The notes beneath the pieces are model-generated. The model was not told the DNA's origin and did no database searches. It saw only the letters and a program-made list of their open reading frames with translations. This document shows, one piece after another, positions 37,643 through 48,682 of a DNA stretch of 64,000 nt. The DNA lies in NCBI GenBank assembly GCA_001632425.1, contig KV425614.1:48709-112708 (forward strand). The letters run 5' to 3'. The DNA is from Neolentinus lepideus HHB14362 ss-1 (lineage: Eukaryota > Basidiomycota > Agaricomycetes > Gloeophyllales > Gloeophyllaceae). Every line of letters begins with the position of its first letter. Within the stretch, counting starts at the first letter, position 1. Both the position numbers and the translations under genes were made by a program.

Positions 37643-38988
37643 GGTAAGCGGCGTATCGCTTGTGTCTGTTTGCATACTATGTATCTGTCCAATACGTCTT
37701 CTACTACGCGAACTGCTCATTGTCCCGTTTATTCGTGTTGGGGTACAATGGTCCGGTAAGTTGTACAACTTGTACTTGCGTATATGATATGCAAGTAACG
37801 TTTCGATGTGTGAGCCTTCTTCGCTTCAGTTGGCGGGTCAAGAAGCGCCTCCATATACATTAACTTCAGCCATAATATTGGGTCTATTAATTAGCAAATT
37901 TTCTTATCCCTCTATACCATGCGTGTTCAATGTGCCACCAAGAGCTATTGGAGTTCTATGCTCACCGGCTTAATGTTTTTTAACGGTATTCTTGGTCTCG
38001 AGGGAGTCTAGTCCGCATATTCAAACCTGCAATAAGCTCGGCGTCGAAGCTTCATGACATGAACCTCTGCGTAGTCGTACCCAGCCGCGGCTGACTCGAG
38101 AGCATGCTATCTAAGAAAAGGTTATGTCGCCTGAGAAATATGGACGTTGTTGAAGGCAACACCATTTGCCATGTTCTGTCAATTCGTCTTTGGTTCTTCC
38201 TAACATCAGTGGAAGGATAAAATACAAGGTCAACTATGTACTTTGTATAATCGTCCCTTTTGCTGCGTTGGTATCGGATAGACAGTCGCATCTATTCGCG
38301 TTGTCAATGTGAAAGAACCATAGAACGATACTTTTACCGTCTCCTGAATTATCTGTATTCGGAAGACAGAAGTATTCCTGACACATTGGGCTTCTGGGCC
38401 AAGTTTGTCTTTGTCCGAGATCCCCCTTATAAGGCGCTGAAAAAGTCAACGGCGTTACGACGTAAAGATTAATATTAGTAGGTAAGCGCCATTCTATCAA
38501 CTCCTTCACTCGTACATCATCTCCAGCAGAAATGAAAGTGCTCCGAGTTCTGCGGAATTGGTTTCATGTTCTGTATCGTCCTGACTCCTGCTCTGACCAA
38601 TAACCAAGCGTCGAACCTAGTTCCCTGAATTTCTCACGGTCGTATTTGTCGGACAAGGGCAATCGTGCGCTGCTGAGTGAAAGTGAAGAATATCGAGGAT
38701 TCGAAAGTAGGTTGACACTCGTATTGTCCGACTTGAGATGCTCTTATTTGAGAAATATGTCCAGAAATTGTTGTTTGTAGCCCCCAACGCACGCTGGACA
38801 ATAGGGACCGCTGTCCCGTCTAGCCTCATTGTCTCCGCACCGACTCCCGAAGGCATACTGCAGTCTCCAAGCTTTGATGTTGGATTGGGCGCCTGTGACT
38901 TAACCATGATCAAAGCCTCAAAGGGATAAATTTCTTTACGTCCAGTCACCTACTATCAGCACTTCTGTCTCTACGCGATTGCCCAAGC
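37643..38988. other. Intergenic, no gene recognised
   Basis: Separates two plus-strand Ser/Pro-rich genes. Only short frames are present; the final 100 bp is the presumed promoter of the gene starting at 38989. Confidence 0.35.
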
Positions 38989-41900
38989 ATGCAAAACGGC
39001 AGCAGCGCTGATGTGAACTTGTCCGGATTATTGCTCTCCTCGTCGACACTGGAGCATACAACTATTGCACCCGCTCGAACTGCTTCATGGGTCCGTGAAC
39101 ACTCATCTTTCAATGCCAATCGTTATCCTTTGCAAGAGACACGATCACCTCCCTCAACGTATCTGAAGGATGAGGAGGAGGATAGGCGGACGATCGCGAG
39201 CCTTCCGCCCAGGATGTTGATGCGCTATAGCGACGGCAGGCCAGATGAGGTGATATCGGCGGAGTACTACACCAATGGGAGGCAAACGCGGAGAGTTAAG
39301 CAGGCTAATGGTGCGTCTATCTTTGTCTATACTCCATACTGTTATTGAACCAACAGCAGCGGGCCAGAGCCATTATACGCCTGCCAAGCGCTTACCAACC
39401 CAGCACGCCCATGCCCCACCCATTCAGCAGTCTGTATCCCACCCTCCTTCGACCACCCGTCACCAACCCAGCTCGAGCAAGTACAACACCCTTCCTCGCC
39501 TACCTAGACCAGCTAGTACGGCATCCACCGTCCCTATTCCGGTCCCTCCTCCAGGCTTCTCGAAATCACTGTCACAATCGAGCGATGGTCGAAGTCACGT
39601 CCGCTCGTCCTCTGTGCCATTTCCGAACGGGCAAGGACCGACTCGCGCTCTCGATACGAGATACCTGGAGAGCAGAAGCGTCGGTGGTGATGGCATCGGG
39701 GCAGGTAGTACTGGCGGAGTCCCAATGAGTATTCTCGAAAGCACGGGGAGTGTCATTGGTCGGAATGAACGAAGGCGTGCGGCGGGTCCTTCTGGTCATT
39801 CTCGTATGGCGAGTGATGGCGGAGAAAGGCGCGAAGTACAGGCTAATGGGCACGCTGTTGCGTCCCGTGGGCTCAGCCCCGTGGCTGGAAGTGTAAACAC
39901 GGATAAGGCCAGTGTGATCGGTACAGAGGTAACTGGGAATTGGTATATGATCAAAGATCCAGGACAGGTGCGCCCGGTAATGCTAACTTGTTCAAGGCTC
40001 TCAATTGAACTGGTTCTAGGTACCGACAACGAGACGGCAATCGCGGCCACAAAATCGACGGACTCTGACCAAGCCTCCGCCCGGCTCAGGAGGGAGGAGA
40101 AGTCGGTCGCAGAGCGTGTCGTCCACTACGTCAGCGAAAGGGAAGGAAAAGGAACGATCACCCGTGTCTCCGATAGGGCGATCAAAACCAAAGGACAAGC
40201 CACTACCCGCACCTCCTTCGCAAAGTCCTAGGCCGCCTCCTTCAAACGTATCGCACACGCCATCAGTCCACGCTGGCAACTATATAAACCCGACAGATAT
40301 AGACCAGAGGAGGCCAAGTACTCGCACCCGGTCTGCCTCCACGCCCACAGTGCCTACCTTTGGGCTTCACTTTGGAAGGAGACGGCCGAGCCAGGGGGAG
40401 CTGCATGAGGGAGAGGCAAAGGGGAGCAAAGGAAGGCCATTCTTTAGACGGTTCTTCTCTGCGAGCCTGGATCGCGGGAGGACACTGGAAGATGTGGAGG
40501 TGGGCTGTCGTCTTGTGGACACCATTCCTCAATTAACCTTCCGTCTCAGGCGGCTCGTGCAGACTTTCAAGATGCCCCTCGAAGACTTCTGAAATCAAGA
40601 CCTGGCCTTGCGTCTGTCCCGGGCTTCGGACCCGGCATGGCGACATCCGGACATTCTCAGGCTCAGAGTGACGGGTCACAGAGACCGGGTCCAAGACCTC
40701 GATCGCATTCATTGGACTCGGGCAGCTTCGTGATAATGTCGCCTCCCGCAAGCCTGTAAGTGAAACTCGTGATTCTTTCTTGACTCCAACCAAGGCATCG
40801 CGGATGCCATCTCCCGTTATCTTATTATGGAGGATGCCTTCGTATTTTCATTCTGACACATCAAATACTTCTCGATTACAGGGTCAATGTTCCTACGAGA
40901 TGGCGAGGTCCACCGACCACCGTCGCACCATCCACATACCATGGATCTGAGTATGCTGCTGGTCCAGTTCGTCGTGCTGCTCCTGGTCCAGTCTCACCAC
41001 CGTAAGCGTTGTCCTATCTCGTTATGCTTCTGTCCCCAATGCATGACTCGTTTATCGACGGTTGTCATAGGACTTCAAAAGTAGCGAATCCTCCGTCGCG
41101 TTCCATTATGTCACTTGTGCCGGAGAATGCTCGCGCAATGAAGTTAGTGTCATTGTCGTTTATACCTGTCCGTACTAACCAAGACTTCGAATTGGCGAAT
41201 CTAGCGGTGTACTTCCAGGCACGTCCAACAATCAAGGACATGGTCAGAGTCATCAAGCAAACGGAGTGCCCAACGGTCACGGCAGGAACCATCCCTTGGC
41301 CCAGCATCCGTCTGTTGATCCTCCGTCACGACCACCTTCTCTCCAGTCGATCAATCAAAGACTGCCGTTCTCTTCCAGAGATTATGACGTACATCCCGTG
41401 AAGCCTCTGTATGCTGACTGATGTATTCGATCATATGCACCATGTTGCTGACCAAGAGAATAGCGGTAGAGCACGGGCTGGCTCGCAAGTTTCAGTCGCG
41501 TCGTTCGCTGGCACAGAGCAAACAGCTGGACCGTATGTCTCTTTCCTTCTCAGTGCTGTGCGTTATTAATAGCGCACCACGACTGGTCGTAGTGCTAGAG
41601 TCCGCCGGTCATCCTCAGTCAGATCAACTACCAGAACGCAGCCGTCACGTTCACTTGCGGCGTGGCTCAAAAGCGGATTTGCAGCCGCTGGAAGGTGATG
41701 CAGTCTCGTTTCTCCAGTGATGATTCCTAACAGAAGAGTATAGGCGGAGGCGAGGCTCTGAGAGCCAGGCTAAGGAAGTTGACCCTGCGGATACCATCAA
41801 CAATGCCTCGCCTAATGGACCCGAGCCTGAGAACCTCAGGTAGTTTGCATCCGCAGTCTATGGTTAGTGGCTAAGATAGCCTCACTAGGTCTACGACCGC

Positions 41901-43143
41901 ACTGGATAGTCATCCTGTATCCCGATTTGGAGTGAGCGGCGCGGCAGTATCTCAAATCCAGAACACCGTGACACTTCCTTCTGCAACTTCCAGGCAGCGC
42001 GAGCTGAAGTGAGATTTGAGACTTGCTTTGACCTCCGACTCTTTCTGAGCTACATATAGTGATCCGACATCAGCTCCTGCTGCTCACGCTCCTCGACTTC
42101 ATTTGCCATCTGCGTCTCCATCTGAAGTGTCACGTGACAGGGACAATGCGATTCCATTATCACGACCGTTGAGTGCTTCCACGTTGCACGTTCGCTACTA
42201 ACTTACCATAGACCCGCCAGTAGCTCGAAAAATGTTGCGCCGCCGTCACGGGCTGACTTTGCCAGATTATATACTACGACCGTCCCAACGCCGCCTCCAA
42301 AATCCCCTGCTCCAAGAGGGGTGCCAACTCAACCGGCGTCGACGGTAACTTCTGACTCGAGGTTTCCTCACCCTGCAAGGACTCCTCAACCTGCAATGGC
42401 TCCTACTTCTTCAAGAACAGCAGCGGCCCCAGTTCGCTCGTCATCTATGCGAGAGCAGACGAGCACCATCTCGCGTCAACCACGGACGATGGCTCCGCAG
42501 TTGTGAGACTTCACTCTTGGCTTACTTTAAGTGCCGAGCTGACACCTGCGTAGCTATGAGGACCGTTCTCGCAAGTCCATTGGAGGCGCGTCGCAGGTAT
42601 CATGGAACATGAAGCCTATCACGATACCTGTGCCCCATGAAGGATCTTCATATGGAAACCTTCCAAAGCAACCTGCTAACTCTTCGGCTGGTGGTACTTC
42701 CCAAGCGCACTATTATGTCCAGCAATCGCCACAACAACCCCAAGCGTCGACATCTGCAGCCGTCCAGTATTCTGTGCCCTATCAAAAACCGCCTTCGTCG
42801 AGCTCTAGCGCTGTCAACCCTCAGGTCCTGGTGCCGAGAGGGTTGTATCGACAGTCACCATCTGTTCCATCGAATTATACATACAGTAATTCGTTGTTGG
42901 AACGACCGAGCCTCGCTAACGGTGCCAACGGCGAGGCCCGAACTGTTCCCCAGCCTCAAACAGATGCTGGTGAAGCTGAGACAAATGCACCTGTCATTCC
43001 CGATCGGACAGCGAAAACTCCTTTCCTGAAACGGTTCTTAGGAAGAGGTAAGGGTGCGGAAGACATTGATGATGGAATTGCAAACCCGAAAGATACGAAA
43101 AAGTCTCGACGAGGGCTGTCCGCGGAAAGTGCGGCATGGCGAT
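38989..43143 (+). CDS. Unknown Pro/Ser/Arg-rich multi-exon protein
   Basis: Supported exons: 38989-39310, 39357-39967, 40020-40499, 40550-40755, then 40882 to about 40999, further short exons to about 42510, and a last exon at about 42556-43143. Frames join cleanly through GT-AG introns over the first five exons. The N-terminus MQNGSSADVNLSGLLLSSST is followed by ASLPPRMLMRYSDGRPDEVI, the only non-repetitive part. Most of the rest is low complexity (PPPSNVSHTPSVHAGNYINP; QQSPQQPQASTSAAVQYSVP). Two similar basic segments, KGRPFFRRFFSASLDRGRTL and TPFLKRFLGRGKG, occur about 500 residues apart. It ends SAESAAWR. It is probably intrinsically disordered. The middle exons (41000-42510) are approximate. 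No known family is recognised. Confidence 0.55.
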
Positions 43144-43510
43144 GACCGCTGTGGCAATAGTGCATTCACTCGATGCATCACTAAAGACTCTTAAACAGGA
43201 GAGGCTTTTCGATGTCGTCATTTATCGTGAAACTCGAGTTGAACGCCCATCTATTGTTATTATATCTCGGAGTGCGTATACATTATCCATGGCCATACCA
43301 TTAGTTTTATACTCTATACATGTTCATATGTAGTCGTCTTGATTACGGCCTTCCGATTCGTATTGCAATATTATATTGATGGGAGGATAGTCCCTTGTGT
43401 TATTCCGAAACATGCGAAAACCGATCAAGAAACTACGCACATCTCATCAACATGGCGGACAAGGAACAGGAAGATAAGAGAATGACCTTAAGTTGGTGGC
43501 CATGTTCCCA

Positions 43511-44123
43511 CTAGTGCCCTCCACTGTGAGTGGAACGACTGGGCCGGCTTTTGGTCAGTTTGCGCTCAGCAGTCGTGCGGGAAGTACCAATTTGACGATC
43601 TGTACCACCAGTCTTTGTGGAAGAACGAGCGCTCGAACCTAGTCGCTCCCTGTGGAGATCGAGCGAATCGGCGGTGGAAGCGAGAGTACGGTGGAAGTAA
43701 TGAATAGGCGGTGCGGGCTCTCTCACTGCACTTGCGTGATGATTGTTAGCATGGCTTCTGCCAGCAGGGCTTATGGACGAGCCGGAACGGGAGGAGGAAA
43801 GAGATGGCCGCGTACTGCCAGTGTGCGAATGCGACAAGGAAGCCTGATTACCTCTTCCACGAGACTCACCGTGGCTTCCCTGTCTAGGCGCAGACGGGCA
43901 CGCAGACGGAACTTTGGGAGGAAGAGAGGCGCCATGGGGGGACAAGTACGCTACCAGTGGTTCCGGGTGTTTGGTCGAGGGACGAAGTGCTGGATCTTTT
44001 CTGTAGTCATAGACGTAAGGCGTGTAGATGGGCGCAGGTGGGGCAGCGACTGATCTGCTCTGGGTGTTGGCTGGCGCCTGGAGAGAACGTTGAGAGGCAG
44101 CGTCACTGCCGGATGTATAACCT
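43511..44123 (-). CDS. Unknown Ser/Pro-rich protein, C-terminal exon(s)
   Basis: A minus-strand frame is open from an acceptor-like GATCAG near 44124 to the stop at 43511. It encodes SRSVAAPPAPIYTPYVYDYR, then SLSSSRSGSSISPAGRS and a tail ending STHSGGH. It is low complexity and basic. Upstream (44130-44570) a second minus-strand frame, QPGQTGPYLFSAPRVDNPRP onward, looks like an earlier exon of the same gene, but the junctions and start codon were not resolved. It is convergent with the gene ending at 43143. No domain is recognised. Confidence 0.45.
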
Positions 44124-45333
44124 GATCAAGCGCAATCACAGAGAGGTTTGGATCATTAGTATGGTCACTGCCACTAGAATTGAGATGAAATGCGCCGGGG
44201 GCAGTCATAGGTGCAGAGATGAACCTCCTGGTCCCATTCGATTGCATTGATATCCGGACAGCGTGATTCATACGCGGATGAAACGGGAAACCCGGATACT
44301 CACATTGTCTGCGCCAATGGTCGATGCGAGTGTGGGTCATAGCCATATCCTTCCCATCCTCTGTGCCATAACCCACCGACTGGTGCGTAGGCCGCGGGTT
44401 ATCGACACGAGGCGCAGAGAAAAGATAAGGCCCAGTCTGGCCAGGTTGTGGTTGGCTGCCTAGAGATGGCGATGGGTGGATGAAGTAAGAAACTTGGTAT
44501 GCACACTGAACGTCAATGCGCTGCATAGATGGAGAGGGCAGCAACTTGCAGTGCCCACGAAGGGACAAAGAGCTCCCAGTTTATAGGAAATCGACCGGTA
44601 CAGCATGCAGTGAGGGCCAGCGCAGCTGCTCCGACGGCCATGAGGAAGAGCAGATCCTACTGGAACAGCTTGAATACGAGATGATCATTCCAGGCATCCG
44701 TGCAGCCGTGTCATGCAGTGGGGAATAGAAGGACAGAGGCGCTAAAGTATGAGCAAACCACTTGAGCTGGGAGACCGATATTAATACGATCCCTTTAATT
44801 CATCTTATCGATACTTTTATTATAGGCAGAGGCATGAATAGATACTACCTACGTCACGATACGTCCACTTTGCAGAGGAGGAGGGACGGTTTTGCGACTG
44901 TTGAGAGATAACAAGGTTCCGCAGAGGCTCAGCTAAATATGAAGAAGACCAGTTACACCGAACGACTGGATTCCGTGCGTAGAAATTTTCGAAAAGCTGA
45001 GTTGGTGGACAGAAAGATTGGGAAGTGGCAAATTGAAGCATGGATGAGTGGAGCACTTTAACCGAAGATCATGGTCGAGGCTACTCGGTTCTTACCCCGC
45101 CAGTTTATTCGCGGATTTGTTTGTTTGCTCTAGGAGCACCACACACTCGACGACCAACTGATGCACCGTGCGAGACTGCAAGCTAGCAAGCGAACAGAGC
45201 AAACGAACAGGAGGGTCTAAAATCGAGCAGCCCTATCATTGGAGTTCGAATTCGCTGAAGAACTGTCCCATCCAGACACGATCTTCTTAAGTCGTATTCT
45301 TCATTCTGAGCTTTGGGCCTTTATGTGAAAGAC

Positions 45334-45470
45334 CCTCAGCTGTGATGGTATAACAGGCTGTGATTGCTACAAGTACCTGTGAAAGACTGTTACAAGAATA
45401 TGAGCTACTGTCCGTACTGATTATAAGCTACAAGGTACTTACCCCTCAGCTGTGATGGTATAACAGGCTG
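45334..45470. repeat. Direct repeat of a 27-bp palindromic motif
   Basis: CCTCAGCTGTGATGGTATAA followed by CAGGCTG occurs at 45334-45360 and 45444-45470. The second copy is extended on both sides to CCCCTCAGC...GGCTGAGGGG, making a hairpin; the first copy lacks the right arm. Confidence 0.6.
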
Positions 45471-45894
45471 AGGGGAAAAACGACTCGCGCGACGCGCTCC
45501 GCCCTCATGCCCACGTGGCCACCGACCAATCAGATTACATGTCCCTCGATATACTTCCGTATCTCCCTTAACTCGACATCTCCTTATCTCAACACTTTAC
45601 GAAAACCTAGCCTGAAGTCCGGATTCGCCGGAGGAGTGAACCGCCTAGGAGGAGGTCCATCCAGCCTCGATCTCGAGTCCTATTCTTCATTCTGAGCTTT
45701 TGGGCCTTTGCGAAAAGCTGGCCTAGGTTCATCGGAACCGACAAGAACTGTCATGGTAGCTATGTCTTTGCGATACCATTGTCAAGCGACTTCACCGCGA
45801 CCAGCACGGACCCGAGTCTAAAGCTCTGATAAATTCAGTCAATCTCCCCAGTTCTCTCAGATATCCAGTGCCATTCGCACCAATGAAGTAGACA

Positions 45895-45938
45895 GGTAGA
45901 CAGTTGCTCGCCTACTAAGTCTTTTTAGGAGACGCGTA
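45895..45938 (+). repeat. Dispersed 44-bp repeat, copy 1
   Basis: AGACAGTTGCTCGCCTACTA then AGTCTTTTTAGGAGACGCGTAC. The reverse complement of 54913-54958 is the same sequence with about four differences. No function is known. Confidence 0.6.
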
Positions 45939-46498
45939 CCAAGTCTACCAATGAAGTAGAAGGTCGTTGTGCAGTGTTGGAGTTGAGTGCTGGAGTCACG
46001 CACTGTTCCTATTCCACGCGGAATCGGAACCATACACAGAGTAATCACCGCCTACTTGCCAGAGTTCGACAGCGAATAACATCGATATAAAGGCCGGGGG
46101 TACCGATAACCTTGCGGCCACTTCTTCATAGTCCGGGCATCTCGTATTGATCCCGTCAGTATTACTGCGCATCTCACCATGTCATATAAAGCATATGTAT
46201 TGCATTCGATCATTGAATTCTACAGGAGACTGAAACTATTCTTTACTATGCGAGGATTGAGATAGAGTAGATGGCATATGTGATTCATGAGATGGAGTTG
46301 GCGATGCATTGACAAAGGACTGTGGTTAGTGATGTGACGCGGATAGGGTGTCGCAGTGAGGGGCGGGAAATAGCAGGTGTCGCGAGAAGCAAAAAGCAAG
46401 AAACATATAACGAGGAAAACGTATACAAACCGGCGTAAAGGAAAATGATCTGCCAACAGCAAAGTGAAAGCGGAAGTCACAGGAGAAAGGGTGACACA

Positions 46499-47585
46499 TC
46501 AACGCTTACGAGGCCGGGACGGACCCAGCGCCCTACGCAGAGGCTCGTCGACATCGCCATTCGCGATCGACACGCCTTGGTCAAGCGGTGTGTGGAGTGT
46601 GAGGCTACTAGTGCGAGCCTTCTTCTTGGGTGTTGCAGGCGCCTCGTCTGCATCCTCTTCCTCGTCCGTGGTGTCCCACTCAGATTTGACGGCGGGCTTC
46701 TTGCGTGCAGGTTTCGCCGCGACGTCCTTGTCCTTGCGCCGGCGCCGGGCGGCGGGGAAGAGGATCTTGGGCGGACAGGCCTCGTCTGGCTCGAAGTCGG
46801 GGTGTTCGGGGGGGAGGAGCGCGCGTTTCCGGGCAGAGGGAGACTTATTGTAGAGCGGGTTCGCGATTTCGGCTTTCTTACCACGGCTGGACTACAGGTC
46901 AGTTTTGTGAGGTCAAGATTGAACGGTACAGATGGACGTACAAGACGTAAGTGATCGTGGGCTTCTCCTCCAGAGTACGAGGCTCAGGTGAAGGCGTACG
47001 AGGTCCCGTGCTGCCAGCGAGTGACTCGGGTGTGTCCAGGAAAGGGTTCTCCGGCGAGTCTCTGACTACCTCAGCCTCTTCTCGGCGGGTAACTGAACGT
47101 GTCTTGCGCGGAGGCGTAATAGGAAGCGCAGCATGACGACGAGATAGTGGAGGAGAGACGGGGGCTCTGATTCGGTCGAGGGCCAGGGCCTTCGATGGTG
47201 ATTGCGAGCGAGTGCGTGGTCTCTTGCTTGTCGTTGGGAAGCTCAGTTTCTTCTTCTGCTCCGTCTTCGACTTGCTCAACGAGGAGCCAATCCAAAACGC
47301 TTCCTCGTCGCTCTCCTCTGCTTCTTCTATCGTCTCTAACGTCCTCCGTTTCTTCCGCGGGTTGAAAGCTTCATCGTCGTGGAACTCTTCTTCCGCACTT
47401 GATCCTCCTGGTGCCCTCCCGACACGCCCACGTCCTCTTCCACGACCTCGCCTCGATTTATGTATCGTCCTAGGCGGCGTCGGCAGCGATGCAGTCGATG
47501 CACTTCGTTTCAAGGGGTTGGGTTGCGGCATCGCTGGCGGTATTGGTATCGGAGACGAGTCCAGCACTCCGTCTCTCGACGCCAT
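46499..47585 (-). CDS. Basic, acidic-patch nuclear-type protein, 2 exons, 343 residues
   Basis: Exons 47585-46942 and 46886-46499. The 55-bp intron (GTACGT...CCAG) joins TITYVF to RGKKAEIANPLYN. The protein starts MASRDGVLDSSPIPIPPAMP and then has an RG-rich stretch (SRRGRGRGRGRVGRAPGG), basic clusters PRKKRRTLETIEEAEES and SKRPRTRSQSPSKA, an acidic tract (DTTDEEEDADEA) before PKKKARTSS, and a C-terminal GPSRPRKR. The composition suggests a chromatin- or RNA-associated nuclear protein, which is inference from charge patterns only. A TP-rich core (PITPPRKT, RTPSPEPRT) could be CDK-phosphorylated. No conserved catalytic domain is recognised. The frame is intact. Confidence 0.7.
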
Positions 47586-47700
47586 GTTGCTCAAAGACGG
47601 GAATTGAAAGAATAGAAGGCTCCCGTTGCTGGTGGCACTGATTCACAGCTGAACTAAGACATAATAAGGCATAATATGTCCAAACAAGCTACAAATACGA

Positions 47701-47708
47701 TCACGTGA
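47701..47708. promoter_or_regulatory. CACGTG palindrome upstream of the nuclear-protein gene
   Basis: TCACGTGA lies 116 bp before the start codon at 47585. CACGTG is the canonical E-box bound by bHLH factors in fungi. The site could also serve the divergent DUF2264 gene, though that start is over 900 bp away. Confidence 0.3.
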
Positions 47709-48589
47709 TGCTCGCGCTCGCGTAGGAAGTGACGCGACATCACACTAGAATTGGACGCGTCTGCTGGATGCGTTGGCTCACACCATCATCAATGTGCTGG
47801 GATATAAGAGGGTGGAACTACTTACCCATACTATAACCTGATTCCGAGTGAGTTATCTTCTTTTGCACGCAATTGCACGTATAGTTGAACTGACGAACAG
47901 CTAGGCATATGGTGCGGCTGCGACCGGACAGCAGGAGTTGAGAGTCAGTCTTTTCGTGTTCGATAACGTCTTTTAGCCCACATATAGGCTGACTGATTAA
48001 ATAGTTGCTCCCTGTCAGGAGTGAACCTACTTTAGCTAGTGTCACGGTTGGCGAGATATGCGGTCGCTTTGGACACTGCGTTAGGGACTAGTTAAGATCC
48101 TCGGAGGCCACGTCGTCCGGAATAATAAGGTCTATCTCGGTTGTCATATTTGCTTATTCCTTCGTGTGCGAGTTCATCATTTGGTTCGCTACCAGGTCGC
48201 TGCCATCACATTTCGCTCATTTCAAGGCTGTAGTGCTTGGCATAGCGTAAAGGCAGTTGCTGATCCCTATTTTGACGACCTCTTGCATTTTCTGCATAGC
48301 CTTTCGAAATGTCGTGATGGATGCTGCACATATTCTAGAATTTGACGGATTAGTTATAGCTATGATAGTTAAGGCTGACTTGATCAGATGTAAGTATTCT
48401 ACTAGTGTCATCACTGTATAGAAGAGGGCATTCAACAATAGCCTCACTTGTATTCAGGCGATTTTGTGGCCTGTGCACAATGCACGATTCAACGGGATAT
48501 CTATATAGGCTAGCCGGGCCGCGCCAATCCGCAGACACGAGAGCGGCAAGCGGCCCGGAAACTTCTCTTAGATCGTCTTAAGACCTCTC
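47709..48589. other. Divergent intergenic region
   Basis: Lies between the nuclear-protein gene and the DUF2264 gene. No gene is recognised. A TATA-like CTATATAGG is present at about 48502-48510, roughly 130 bp before the DUF2264 start codon. Confidence 0.35.
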
Positions 48590-48682
48590 ATGGACGACGA
48601 GCGATGCATCCCAGGCTGCCTTCACGTCTTCGAATATGGCGCTCTTCAATATCCAAAGTCCATTCATATCCAATCCAATTGA
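48590..48682 (+). CDS. Upstream ORF overlapping the DUF2264 start
   Basis: An ATG in good context (CTCATGGAC) at 48590 opens a 30-codon frame ([20 protein letters not shown]...) that ends at TGA 48680-48682, past the main start at 48636 and in a different frame. If it lies in the transcript it would reduce translation of the downstream protein. Whether it is transcribed is unknown. Confidence 0.3.
   Translation: MDDERCIPGCLHVFEYGALQYPKSIHIQSN

Larger units (their letters stand above)
44700..46498. other. Intergenic with repeated segments
   Basis: No gene is recognised. A 27-bp segment CCTCAGCTGTGATGGTATAA plus CAGGCTG is repeated here (45334 and 45444), TATTCTTCATTCTGAGCTTT is repeated near 45293 and 45682, and a 44-bp dispersed repeat starts at 45895. 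This density of repeats suggests old element debris. Confidence 0.4.

Noticed and set aside
46445..47607. Plus-strand frames of 80-170 codons
   Set aside because: Antisense shadows of the minus-strand nuclear-protein gene, caused by its biased composition.
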